Assembly (NCBI RefSeq): GCF_001028665.1
Contig: NZ_CP011504.1
Location: 1,116,001 to 1,180,000 of the forward strand
Reading direction: 5' to 3'
DNA length: 64,000 bases
DNA from: Burkholderia pyrrocinia
GTDB lineage: Bacteria; Pseudomonadota; Gammaproteobacteria; Burkholderiales; Burkholderiaceae
The notes beneath the pieces were generated by a model. The model saw nothing but the letters and a program-made list of their open reading frames with translations, made no database searches and was not told the origin of the DNA. This document shows positions 34,408 through 42,890 of the stretch, one piece after another (the stretch's first letter is position 1; each line of letters begins with the position of its first letter). Position numbers and translations under genes: made by a program.

Positions 34408-36651
34408 TCACGCGCCGGCGTGTCGCGCGTCGCGCGCTTCGCGGATGCCCAGCAGGATCTCGTCGAGCAGTGCGATGTCGAACGGCTTCGACAGCACGCG
34501 GACGTTGACGGTGCGCGTGCGGTCGAGCTCCTCCGCGTAACCCGTGACGAGAATCACGGGCAGCTTCCCCGGCCGCTTCTCGACCGCTTCGGCGAGGTCG
34601 ATGCCGTTCAGGCGGCCCGGCATGTGGATATCCGAAATCACGAGGTCGAACGCGTCGTTCGCGGCCGCGCCTTCGATCAGGCGCAACGCGTCGTCGGCGG
34701 TGGGCGCATAGGTCACGCGGTGCCCGAGCAGCGACAGCAGCGCTTCGGTGCCGGCCGCGACCTCGCCGTTGTCCTCGACGAGCAGCACGTGCAGCCCGGC
34801 GAGCGCGCTCGTGTCGTGCACGACGGCCGGCGGCCGCGCGACGACGTCCTCGGCACGCGCGCGCGGCAGGTAGAGGCGCACCGACGTGCCGGCGCCGACC
34901 GCGCTGTCGATCGTCGCGAGGCCGCCCGAGCGTTCGCAGAACGCGAACACCTGCGGCAGGCCGAGCCCCGTCCCCATTCCCTGCGCCTTCGTCGTGAACA
35001 GCGGTTCGAACGCGCGCGCGAGCACGTCGGGCGCCATGCCCGAGCCGGTGTCGTCGAGCGAGATCTGCACGAAATCGCCGGTCAGCGGAAAGCCGTCCTC
35101 GCGGCGCAGCGTCACGTTGCGCGCGCCGACCGTGAAGCGGCCGCCGACCGCCATCGCGTCGCGCGCGTTGACCGCGAGGTTGATCACCGCGAGCTCGAGC
35201 TCCGCGACGTCGACGCGGATCGGCCAGACGCCGGGCTCGATCGCGACGACCAGCGACGATTTCGAACCGAGCGACGTCTTCAGCAGTTCGCGGCACGTGC
35301 CGACCCATTGCCCGACGTCGATCGTCTCGCTGTGCAGCGGCTGCTTGCGCGCGACGCCGAGGAGCTGGCGCGTGAGCGACTGCCCGTTCTTCAGCGCGCG
35401 CTCGATCGCGCCGAGTTCCTTGTCGAGATGCTGGACGCCGCGCCGCCGCGCGATCTGCACGTTGCTCGAGATGATCATCAGCAGGTTGTTGAAGTCGTGC
35501 GCGACGCTGCCGACGAGGTTGCCGAGCGCCTGCATCTTGCGCGACTGCCGGTACGCCGATTCGATCGAGCGCCGCATCGACGCTTCGGCCTGCCAGCGGT
35601 CCCACGCCTCCTCTTCCGCCTTCAGCCGCTTGAGCGACAGCCAGATCACGGACCACAGCGCGATCGACGGCGCGAACATCGAGATGAACAGCACGCTCAG
35701 GTGTTCGTACCATTCATGCCAGATCGCCGACGTGCGATACGCACACGACACGTAGACGGGATAGCTGCCGACCTGGCGGTACGCGACGATCTCGCTGCTC
35801 GCGCCGTCGTGGCGCACGCGCACGACGCCCGCACGCGGATCGTTGCGCCCATCGCCGAACGTGGCTGCGCGATCGGTGTGCGCGAGCGACGGCGGCGGCG
35901 GATACGACGCGATCACCGCGCCGTCCGAGCGCGCGAGCGCCATCGTCATCGGCGTGCTCGCGCCGCCGAGCAGGTCGCGGTAGAACGCGTTGAAATACGA
36001 CGACTTCAGCGCGATCGACACCATCCCGGCGAACGAACCGTCGCTATGGCGCCGCGCGACGCCCGTGTTGAACACCGGAATGTTCTCGAGCTTGAGCGGC
36101 CCCATCATCAGCCGCGAGATGTGTTCGATGACCTTGCCGTCGCGGATGCCGGCGAAGTCGTCGCGGTTCGCGATCGACGCATAGGGCGCCGGATAGTAGA
36201 GGCTGTTGGCGAGCAGCATCCCGCTCGCGCCGAAGATCGACACGGCGGCCACTTGCGGATAACCGCCGCCGATCGTGTTCAGCGCTTCGTGGATGTCGGA
36301 TTCCCTGTTGCGCACGGTCGCGTCGTCCATGTCCTGGACGAGATCGACGATGCGCGCATCGAGCGTTTCGCTCAGGTCGAACACCTTGAGCGCGTGCTCT
36401 TCGGCGACCCGCACCGTGCGCATCGTCACGTCGCTCGCGGCGGCCTCGCGCGCCTTCAGGTCGTTGTACGCCATCACCATCACGTAGATGCACGGCAGCA
36501 CGATCGCCGCGACGAGCAGCACGATCAGCGTCACGCGGCGGACCGCGAAATCGTGCTCGGGCGCGCCGGCCGCATAGTTGCCGTCGTCCTGCCAGTCGTC
36601 GGCGGGAGTGGAGGCGGGATCGTGGGAGTCGGCAGGCCGGTCGGACGTCAT
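34408..36651 (-). CDS. Hybrid sensor histidine kinase with C-terminal receiver
   Basis: This 747-residue protein starts at the ATG at 36651. A first membrane helix at about residues 41-61 and a second at 317-341 enclose a periplasmic dCache-like sensor. The kinase core has the H-box GSVAHDFNNLLMIISSNVQ (His near 385), then an ATPase domain with NLAVNARDAMAVGGR and the G-boxes DTGSGMAPD and GTGLGLPQV. A receiver domain follows (LLVEDNGEVAAGTEALLSLL; phospho-Asp near 674 in VISDIHMP). It is an orphan of its kind here: the nearest response regulator is the CheY-like gene on the other strand. The signal is unknown. Confidence 0.92.
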   Translation of the reverse strand: MTSDRPADSHDPASTPADDWQDDGNYAAGAPEHDFAVRRVTLIVLLVAAIVLPCIYVMVMAYNDLKAREAAASDVTMRTVRVAEEHALKVFDLSETLDARIVDLVQDMDDATVRNRESDIHEALNTIGGGYPQVAAVSIFGASGMLLANSLYYPAPYASIANRDDFAGIRDGKVIEHISRLMMGPLKLENIPVFNTGVARRHSDGSFAGMVSIALKSSYFNAFYRDLLGGASTPMTMALARSDGAVIASYPPPPSLAHTDRAATFGDGRNDPRAGVVRVRHDGASSEIVAYRQVGSYPVYVSCAYRTSAIWHEWYEHLSVLFISMFAPSIALWSVIWLSLKRLKAEEEAWDRWQAEASMRRSIESAYRQSRKMQALGNLVGSVAHDFNNLLMIISSNVQIARRRGVQHLDKELGAIERALKNGQSLTRQLLGVARKQPLHSETIDVGQWVGTCRELLKTSLGSKSSLVVAIEPGVWPIRVDVAELELAVINLAVNARDAMAVGGRFTVGARNVTLRREDGFPLTGDFVQISLDDTGSGMAPDVLARAFEPLFTTKAQGMGTGLGLPQVFAFCERSGGLATIDSAVGAGTSVRLYLPRARAEDVVARPPAVVHDTSALAGLHVLLVEDNGEVAAGTEALLSLLGHRVTYAPTADDALRLIEGAAANDAFDLVISDIHMPGRLNGIDLAEAVEKRPGKLPVILVTGYAEELDRTRTVNVRVLSKPFDIALLDEILLGIREARDARHAGA

Positions 36652-37119
36652 CGAAGCAGCGGTGAGGCAGAGGTGCCTGCCATCATAAACGAGTTGCGAC
36701 GGCCCGCCGCGCGGCCCCGTACGCGCACGATCCTGTCGATTCCGACAGGGGGAGATTGTCAGATTGAAAACGCGACGAATCCGGCAGCGCAAACGTACAC
36801 AAGGAAAAATTTTGCGTACTTATCTCGAAAATGGTCGCGGCTGTTTTCGGAATGACGCGCGATCGGACCGATTCTGTTCGAAATGGTGAATATGGCGAGT
36901 TGCATCGCCTCCGGTTTACTCAGAGAATCGCGCCTTGCTTTCCCTATGACAGATATATGCGCCCGCCGGCATTCGCCGCGCGGTGCGTCGCGCGCACCCG
37001 CTCGCGGCGCCCGCGCGCGGCTGCAAGGCGGTTGCCCGCGCCCGAACGCATGGCGCCTCAAGAAGCGCGCCGCGCGGTCGTTAACGCGAGAGAGACCATT
37101 CCGTATACCGCTTCGCTCC
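36652..37119. other. Gap between the hybrid kinase and the CheY-like gene
   Basis: No gene is convincing in these 468 bases, which hold the starts of two divergent transcripts. An inverted repeat GTACACAA-N9-TTGCGTAC (36795-36819) around an A/T-rich core is the only distinct element, and it could be an operator. Confidence 0.45.
36795..36819. promoter_or_regulatory. Inverted repeat GTACNCAA-N9-TTGNGTAC
   Basis: The half-sites GTACACAA (36795-36802) and TTGCGTAC (36812-36819) match except for one position and are centred on AAAAATTTT. It lies between the divergent starts of the kinase and the CheY-like operon. Confidence 0.4.
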
Positions 37120-37488
37120 ATGCCTTTGCCGATTGTAATTGCCGACGATTCACTGCTCGCTCGCAAACTTCTGACAAAGGCGTTGCCGGGAGACTGGGAC
37201 GTTGACGTCGCGTATGCAGCGAATGGTCGCGAGGCCTTGGCGCTCTATCGTGACGGCAAAGCTTCCGTGATGTTTCTGGACCTGACGATGCCCGACATGA
37301 GCGGATATCAGGTACTGGAAACACTGCGCCACGAAGATCTGAACACGTTCGTGATCGTGGTATCCGCCGATATCCAGCCGCAGGCGCAAGCACGCGTGCG
37401 TGAATTGGGCGCGATCGCATTCGTTGCCAAGCCCGTGACGTCGGAGGCATTGCTGCCCATTCTCAAGGAGTATGGGTTGTATGCCTGA
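37120..37488 (+). CDS. CheY-like single-domain response regulator
   Basis: This 122-residue receiver starts MPLPIVIADDSLLARKLLTK. It has the acidic pair (IADDS), phospho-Asp in FLDLTMPDMSG (near residue 51), the VVSAD Ser/Thr position and the late KPVT lysine. It has no output domain. It overlaps the CheC-like gene by 8 bases, and that gene is followed by a diguanylate cyclase. The three probably form one signalling unit. Confidence 0.92.
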   Translation: MPLPIVIADDSLLARKLLTKALPGDWDVDVAYAANGREALALYRDGKASVMFLDLTMPDMSGYQVLETLRHEDLNTFVIVVSADIQPQAQARVRELGAIAFVAKPVTSEALLPILKEYGLYA

Positions 37489-38107
37489 ATCGGTGTTCAC
37501 GGCGGAGCAACGCGACGCGTTGCAGGAGATCGCCAACCTTGCAATGGGCCGCGCCGCCGCGCGGCTTGCGTTATTGCTCGGGCGCTTCATCGAACTGTCG
37601 GTGCCGCGCGTGCGCGTCGTGAAAGCGGCCGACGCGGGCGACGCGCTGCGCGAGATGACGGGCATTCACGACAACGTGACCGCCGTGCGCCAGGGCTTCC
37701 GTTCCGACATCAAGGGCGAGGCGATCGTGCTGTGCCGCAGCGCGGGCGTCGCGCGGCTCATGTCGATCGTCGACCGTACGTTCGGCGAAGGCGTGTCCGG
37801 CGGGATGGCGACGCCGGACGAACTCGTGTTCGACGTCGCGAACGTGCTGATGGGCGCATGCGTCGCATCGATCCTCGACGAGCTCGGCCGCAAACCCGTG
37901 TTCTTTCCGCCGGGGCTGCTCGGCGCGAACGTGTCGTTCGACGACGTATTCCAGCCGAACGTGCTCGCGTGGAGCGTCGCGCTGCTGCTCGAGGTGAACT
38001 TCGGGCTCGAGGACCACACATTCCGTGCCCACTTCGTGATGCTGATGGCCGAGGATTCGATCCGGCTGATGGGCGACGCGCTCGACGCGTTGCTGTCCGC
38101 GCTATGA
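37481..38107 (+). CDS. CheC-family phosphatase-like protein
   Basis: AAGGAG at 37465-37470 suits the ATG at 37481 (an ATG at 37472 is too close). The 208-residue protein has the CheC/CheX/FliY motif [DS]-x3-E-x2-N-x22-P in full: DALQEIAN near residue 18, with Pro 23 residues after Asn. A second, weaker helix of the same type (ELVFDVANVLMGA) lies near residue 110. CheC-type proteins dephosphorylate CheY-P, so the likely substrate is the partner receiver coded just upstream. Its stop overlaps the next start by an ATGA. Confidence 0.82.
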   Translation: MPESVFTAEQRDALQEIANLAMGRAAARLALLLGRFIELSVPRVRVVKAADAGDALREMTGIHDNVTAVRQGFRSDIKGEAIVLCRSAGVARLMSIVDRTFGEGVSGGMATPDELVFDVANVLMGACVASILDELGRKPVFFPPGLLGANVSFDDVFQPNVLAWSVALLLEVNFGLEDHTFRAHFVMLMAEDSIRLMGDALDALLSAL

Positions 38108-39042
38108 CGGCCGCCGCGCCGTCGCTGAGCGACCTCGTGATCGAGCGGGTGGGCTTCGGCCTGTTCGTGCTCGACCGGTCGATGACCGTGCTGATGTGGA
38201 ATCGCTTCATGCAGGACCACAGCGGCATCCCGGCCGCCGACGTGATCGGCCGCAAGCTGTTCGACTGCTTTCCGGACCTGCCGCGCGCGTGGCTGTCGCG
38301 CAAGCTCGAGAGCGTGTTCCAGCTCGGCAGCTTCGCGTTCAGCTCGTGGGAACAGCGGCCCTACCTGTTCCGCTTCGAGCACGACCGGCCGATTACCGGC
38401 GGCATCGACTACATGCAGCAGGACTGTACGTTCATGCCGCTCACGCGCGGCCGCGATGTCGAGGCCGTGTGCGTGACGATCTCGGACGTCACGCATGTGA
38501 GCGTGATGCAGCGCGAGCGCGAGGAAGCGGTCGCGAAGCTGCGCGAACACGCGAATCGCGACGGCCTGACCGGCATCGCGAACCGGCGTTTCTTCGAAGC
38601 GCGGCTCGGCGACGAATTCGCGCGCTGGCAGCGCTACGGCGGCGACATGTCGGTGCTGCTGTTCGACCTCGACCACTTCAAGACGATCAACGACCGCTTC
38701 GGGCATGCGGCCGGCGACGCCGTGCTGCGCGAGACGGCGCGCCGCGTCGCGTCGATCGTGCGTGCGCAGGATACGTTCGGCCGTTTCGGCGGCGAGGAAT
38801 TCGCGCTGCTGCTGCCGTGCACGAATCTCGACGAGGCGATGCTGGTGGCCGACAAGGTGCGCGACGCGATCGGCAGCGTGCCGGTCGATGCGGAAGGCGT
38901 CAGCGTGCCGGTGACGGCGAGCGTCGGCGGCGCGTGCGCGAAGACGGGCGCGCCGACCAGCGACGTGCTCGTCAACGAGGCCGACGCTGCGCTCTATCGC
39001 GCGAAGCGGCTCGGGCGCGACCGCTCGGTCGCCTACGCATAG
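38104..39042 (+). CDS. PAS-GGDEF diguanylate cyclase
   Basis: The ATG lies in the ATGA overlap with the CheC-like gene. The 312-residue protein has a PAS domain (VERV/VGFGLFVLDRSMTVLMWNR), a short helix, and a GGDEF domain from about residue 150 (RDGLTGIANRRFFEARLGDE; FDLDHFKTINDRFGHAAGDA). The active site is GGEEF, and the RxxD product-inhibition site (RAQD) sits five residues before it, so the enzyme should be active and feedback-controlled. It makes cyclic di-GMP. The operon links a phosphorylated receiver and its phosphatase to this output. Confidence 0.93.
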   Translation: MTAAAPSLSDLVIERVGFGLFVLDRSMTVLMWNRFMQDHSGIPAADVIGRKLFDCFPDLPRAWLSRKLESVFQLGSFAFSSWEQRPYLFRFEHDRPITGGIDYMQQDCTFMPLTRGRDVEAVCVTISDVTHVSVMQREREEAVAKLREHANRDGLTGIANRRFFEARLGDEFARWQRYGGDMSVLLFDLDHFKTINDRFGHAAGDAVLRETARRVASIVRAQDTFGRFGGEEFALLLPCTNLDEAMLVADKVRDAIGSVPVDAEGVSVPVTASVGGACAKTGAPTSDVLVNEADAALYRAKRLGRDRSVAYA

Positions 39043-39093
39043 GCGCGCCCGCCCCGCATTGCGCGCAGCGGCTGCACGCCGCGCGTGCCGCGT

Positions 39094-39978
39094 TCAGCTC
39101 TTCGCGATGTCGGCCAGCACGCCCGCCAGCACGGCCGGCTGCGACACGAACGGCGAATGGCTGCTGTCGAGCTGGTGCACGTGGGTCGGATTGCCGGGCG
39201 CGAACACGTCGGCTTCGTCGATGAAGCGCTGCTGCAGCGCGGGCAGGATCACGCGGTCCTGCAGGCACTTGATGTAGTGACGGTCGATCGCGCCCCAGCG
39301 CGCGGCGGTCGTCGGGATCGCGGTCGCGAACGGCGCGGCCGGCACGTCGCAGGTCATCAGGTTCGCGACGGCCGCGAAGTCGGCCTGCGGCACGTCGTCG
39401 TACAGCGCGCGCTTCATCGTGTCGCGATACGCGGCGTCGCCGCTGCGCGGATCGATGCGCAACGCACCGGCCACGCGCGGGCTCGCGAGCATCAGCGGGC
39501 CGAGCATCTCGCCGTTGTTCTCGGGCGCGCGCACGTAGTCGAGGCCCGGCACGCCCGAGGCCGGCATGAATGCCGCGAGATAGACGATCTTCGCGATCTT
39601 TTCCGGCGCGCGTTCGGCGGCCGCCGTGATCGCGAGGCCGCCCATGCTGTGCCCGACCAGCACGACCTTGCCGCGGCCGAGCGCATACGCGTCGTCGACG
39701 GCCTGCATTACCTGCAACGCGTAATCGTCGAGCGTCGTGTTCGCGACCGGCGACGGCTCGGCGCCGAACGCGCCCTTGTCGAGCGGCCGTTCGAGATAAG
39801 ACGCGGGAAAGCGGGCGTTGATGCCGTGCGCGGGCAGGTCGCGCGCGATCGACAGGTAGCCGCGCGCGGCCAGCGCGGCCGCGACGTGCGCGTAGCACCA
39901 CGCGCCGTGCCAGGCGCCGTGCACGAGGACGAAGACGGGATGGTCGGACTGCGGGGGGGCGGTTACGGTCGTCTCCAT
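39094..39978 (-). CDS. Alpha/beta hydrolase
   Basis: This 294-residue protein has the HG oxyanion region (FVLVHGAWHGAWCYAHVAAA), the nucleophile elbow VGHSMGGLAITAAAERAP (Ser near residue 112), and a late histidine in LDSSHSPFVSQPAVLAGVL. The overall pattern matches esterase / methylsalicylate-esterase-like hydrolases. The start region METTVTAPPQSDHPV has no signal peptide. The substrate is unknown. The gene is convergent with the diguanylate cyclase. Confidence 0.9.
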   Translation of the reverse strand: METTVTAPPQSDHPVFVLVHGAWHGAWCYAHVAAALAARGYLSIARDLPAHGINARFPASYLERPLDKGAFGAEPSPVANTTLDDYALQVMQAVDDAYALGRGKVVLVGHSMGGLAITAAAERAPEKIAKIVYLAAFMPASGVPGLDYVRAPENNGEMLGPLMLASPRVAGALRIDPRSGDAAYRDTMKRALYDDVPQADFAAVANLMTCDVPAAPFATAIPTTAARWGAIDRHYIKCLQDRVILPALQQRFIDEADVFAPGNPTHVHQLDSSHSPFVSQPAVLAGVLADIAKS

Positions 39979-40170
39979 GGCGTTCGTGTTTTTTCGAGAA
40001 AGGTGTCATCTTAGACGAACCCGTGCGCATCCAAGCGCGAACGCACGGCACGATTGCGCGACGGGCTGCGATCCGTCCCTCTTGTCTCACGCAGGCCACA
40101 TTTCGTCCATATCCGATATGCATTTGAGCCGAAGCGCGCTAATTTGTTGCTTTGCCCGTGATTGCGCCCC

Positions 40171-40503
40171 ATGAACGTCGACTATCTCTTCTATCGGAGG
40201 CCGAATAAACCTGGCCCCTATTCGCTCGACGACCTGGGCGAGATCGCGCCGCCGATCGGCCCGGGCGACCTGGTGCGCGCGGGCATCGCGCGCGTGTTCG
40301 AGCAGATCGACTGGCACGAATCGCCCGACGTGCCGGGCGCGTGGTTCGGCACGGGCGGCGCGGTATTCCAGTTCACCGCGGAGCCCGACGGCCGGGTGAC
40401 GAGTTTCATGGGCTCGCGCCTCGAACGCCGCTCGATGCTGCAGCTCACCCGCGAAATGGGGCTCATTGCGCTCGACCTGCAGCGCGACATCGTTTACGGC
40501 TGA
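40171..40503 (+). CDS. Conserved hypothetical protein upstream of the hopanoid locus
   Basis: I use the ATG at 40171; a TTG at 40162 is in frame. The 110-residue protein begins MNVDYLFYRRPNKPGPYSLD and has alternating strands and a helical end (LQLTREMGLIALDLQRDIVY). No signal peptide or motif is visible. It lies 260 bases upstream of hpnD on the same strand, but a likely promoter (TATACT at 40613) separates them. Confidence 0.6.
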   Translation: MNVDYLFYRRPNKPGPYSLDDLGEIAPPIGPGDLVRAGIARVFEQIDWHESPDVPGAWFGTGGAVFQFTAEPDGRVTSFMGSRLERRSMLQLTREMGLIALDLQRDIVYG

Positions 40504-40612
40504 CGAGCCGCCGGCGCCGCGCGGCGCCTGTTCCCGCCGAGGCCGGCCTGCGAACGGCTCGCGGCGCCCCGCCGGGCGTGGCGCGTGTCCGCCATCGAAC
40601 TTCAAAGATTGC

Positions 40613-40625
40613 TATACTTTCGCCC
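40613..40625 (+). promoter_or_regulatory. Candidate promoter -10 element of the hopanoid operon
   Basis: TATACTTTCGCCC lies 150 bases before hpnD. A nearly identical word, TATACTTTGCCCC, lies upstream of hpnM (49577). I see no good -35 hexamer at 17 bases, so this is a weak call. Confidence 0.35.
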
Positions 40626-40763
40626 AATTCCGGCATCCGGCCGGTAATTTGTGCCTGTCTGCGTCGATCGTTCGCATATCTCGCACGCATTTGACACCCT
40701 GACCATCCCAGCCGGGCATGGCTTCTTCAATCGCCCCGCGTGGGTGTCTCCGTGGAGCTTGTC

Positions 40764-41612
40764 TTGGCCGTTTCCAATTCCGTCGTGGACGAACAAGAAA
40801 CCGACGCCGCTGCCGTCACATCGGGCAGTTCTTTCTATCTTGCGATGCGCATCCTGCCGGCGGTGCAGCGCGATGCGATGTTCCAGGTCTATGCGTTCTG
40901 CCGCGCGGTCGACGACATCGCCGACAGCGACCTGCCGCGCGCCGAGCGCAACGCGGGCCTCGATCGCTGGCGCGCGGACATCGACGCGTGCTTCGCGGGC
41001 CGCCCGCCGCGCCATCTGGCCGCGCTCGATCGCGAGATCCGCGCATTCAACCTGCAGCGCGACGATTTCCACGCGATGATCGACGGGATGGCGATGGACG
41101 CGGTGGAAGACATCTGCGCGCCCGACGAGCCGACGCTCGACCTCTTCTGCGATCGCGTGGCGAGCGCGGCCGGCCGGCTGTCGGTGAGGATATTCGGGAT
41201 GCCGGAAGCCGAAGGGATCGAGCTGTCGCACCACCTCGGCCGCGCGCTGCAACTGACCAACATCCTGCGCGACATCGACGACGACGCGGCGATCAACCGC
41301 TGCTACCTGCCGCGCGAGCTGCTTGCGCGCGAAGGCATCGCGATCACCGATCCGGCGACGATCGTGCGCGATCCGGCGCTGCCGCGCGTGTGCGCGACGC
41401 TCGTCGAGCGCGCGCTCGAGCACTTCCGCGAGGCCGACGCGGTGATGGATACCTGTCCGCGTGCGCAGGTGAAGGCGCCGCGCATCATGTCGGGCGCGTA
41501 TCGCTGCATTCTCGAAGCCGCGGTCGCACGCGGCTTTGCCGCCCCGCGCGCCCCGCTGCGCAAGCCGAAAGCGCGCATGCTGATGGTCGCCGCGCGCTAC
41601 GCGCTGTTCTGA
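40764..41612 (+). CDS. hpnD: Presqualene diphosphate synthase
   Basis: I choose the TTG at 40764 because GGAG lies 6 bases upstream; the GTG at 40740 is the long alternative. The 282-residue protein has the squalene/phytoene synthase fold: FYLAMRILPAVQRDAMFQVY, AFCRAVDDIADSD (first Asp-rich motif DDIAD), and the second motif HLGRALQLTNILRDIDDD. It joins two farnesyl diphosphates to presqualene diphosphate. The next gene, hpnE, and the partner HpnC would be needed to complete squalene; I find no hpnC in the window. Confidence 0.93.
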   Translation: MAVSNSVVDEQETDAAAVTSGSSFYLAMRILPAVQRDAMFQVYAFCRAVDDIADSDLPRAERNAGLDRWRADIDACFAGRPPRHLAALDREIRAFNLQRDDFHAMIDGMAMDAVEDICAPDEPTLDLFCDRVASAAGRLSVRIFGMPEAEGIELSHHLGRALQLTNILRDIDDDAAINRCYLPRELLAREGIAITDPATIVRDPALPRVCATLVERALEHFREADAVMDTCPRAQVKAPRIMSGAYRCILEAAVARGFAAPRAPLRKPKARMLMVAARYALF

Positions 41613-41625
41613 GTCGACCGAGTCG

Positions 41626-42879
41626 ATGCCCAGAACCGTCCACGTGATCGGTGCCGGACTCGCGGGCCTGTCGGCCGCGGTCGAGCTGCAACGCCGCGGG
41701 CGGCACATCGTGCTGCACGATGCGCACGCGCATGCGGGCGGCCGCTGCCGGTCATGGTTCGACGGGACGCTGAACACGACGCTCGACAGCGGGCTGCATT
41801 CGGTGTTCGCCGGGCAGGCGGCAACGCAGCGCTACCTGCGCGCGACCGGCGCGGCCGATCAACTGGTCGGGCCCGCGCTGCCTGAATTTCCGGTCGTCGA
41901 CGTCGCGTCGCAGCAGCGCTGGACGCTGCGTTTCGGCAACGGGCACTGGCCGTCGTGGCTGTTCGATGCCGCGTCGCGCGCGCCGGGCACGACGCCGCTC
42001 GACTACCTCGCGCTCGCCCCGCTCGCGTTTGCGCTCACGGGCCGTTCACTCGCACAGACGATGCGATGCGACGGCGTGCTGTGGGATCGTTGGCTGCGGC
42101 CGTATTGGCTCGGGGTGCTGAACGTCGAGCCGCGCCACGCGAGTGCCGAACTCGCGCGCGCGGTGCTGTGCAGCATGTTTGCCGCGGGCGGCCCCGGTTG
42201 CCGTCCGCTCGTTGCGCGCCACGGGCTCGGCAGCGCATTCGTCGAACCGGCGCTGCGCATGCTGCAGCACGGCGGCGCGCAGATCCGGCTGAACTCGCGG
42301 CTCGACGCGTTCGAGTTCGGCGCGCACGGCAATGCGGTCGACGCGGTCGCGATCGGCGGCGGGCGCATCGATCTCGCGCCGGGCGACGCGGTCGTGCTGG
42401 CCGTGCCGCCCGAGGTCGCGTTGCCGCTCGTACCCGAACTCACCGCGCCGGATACCTTCAGCGCGGTCGTGACCGCCTATTTCGCGGTCGAGCCGCCAGC
42501 CGGCAGCCCGCTGCAGACGACCGTCGTCAATGGCACCGTCGACGCGGTGCGCGCCGGCGGCGGCCAGCTCGCGGCGACGATCCGCGATGCGGGCCGCTGG
42601 CTCGACACGCCGCGCGACGTGCTCGCGCGGCGAATCTGGGAAGACGTCGCGCGCGTGACCGGCGCGAACCCGGAAACCATCCCTGCGTGGCAGCTCGTCG
42701 TCGAGCCGCGCGCGGGCTTTGCGGCGGTGCCGTCGCAGGAAATGAAACGTCCGGCCGTGCGTACGCGCTGGACCAATCTTGTGCTGGCGGGCGACTGGAT
42801 TGCCACCGGTTTGCCCGCCACGATCGAGGGCGCGATCCGTTCCGGCCAGCTGGCCGCGGACGTGCTCCAGACACAATAA
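41626..42879 (+). CDS. hpnE: Hydroxysqualene dehydroxylase
   Basis: This 417-residue FAD protein opens with the dinucleotide fold (VHVIGAGLAGLSAAVELQRR) and a typical GG motif in HAHAGGRCRSW. It has the amine-oxidase-like C-terminal FAD contact TNLVLAGDWIATGLPATIEG. It lies 13 bases after hpnD and 11 bases before shc, so the three share a transcript. It reduces hydroxysqualene to squalene in the HpnCDE route. The family match is close along the full length. Confidence 0.93.
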   Translation: MPRTVHVIGAGLAGLSAAVELQRRGRHIVLHDAHAHAGGRCRSWFDGTLNTTLDSGLHSVFAGQAATQRYLRATGAADQLVGPALPEFPVVDVASQQRWTLRFGNGHWPSWLFDAASRAPGTTPLDYLALAPLAFALTGRSLAQTMRCDGVLWDRWLRPYWLGVLNVEPRHASAELARAVLCSMFAAGGPGCRPLVARHGLGSAFVEPALRMLQHGGAQIRLNSRLDAFEFGAHGNAVDAVAIGGGRIDLAPGDAVVLAVPPEVALPLVPELTAPDTFSAVVTAYFAVEPPAGSPLQTTVVNGTVDAVRAGGGQLAATIRDAGRWLDTPRDVLARRIWEDVARVTGANPETIPAWQLVVEPRAGFAAVPSQEMKRPAVRTRWTNLVLAGDWIATGLPATIEGAIRSGQLAADVLQTQ

Positions 42880-42890
42880 GAGAGGGACCG

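Noticed and set aside
34618..34632. TGTGGATAT in the hybrid kinase gene, similar to a DnaA box.
   Set aside because: It is a single, one-mismatch word inside a coding region with no partner sites.
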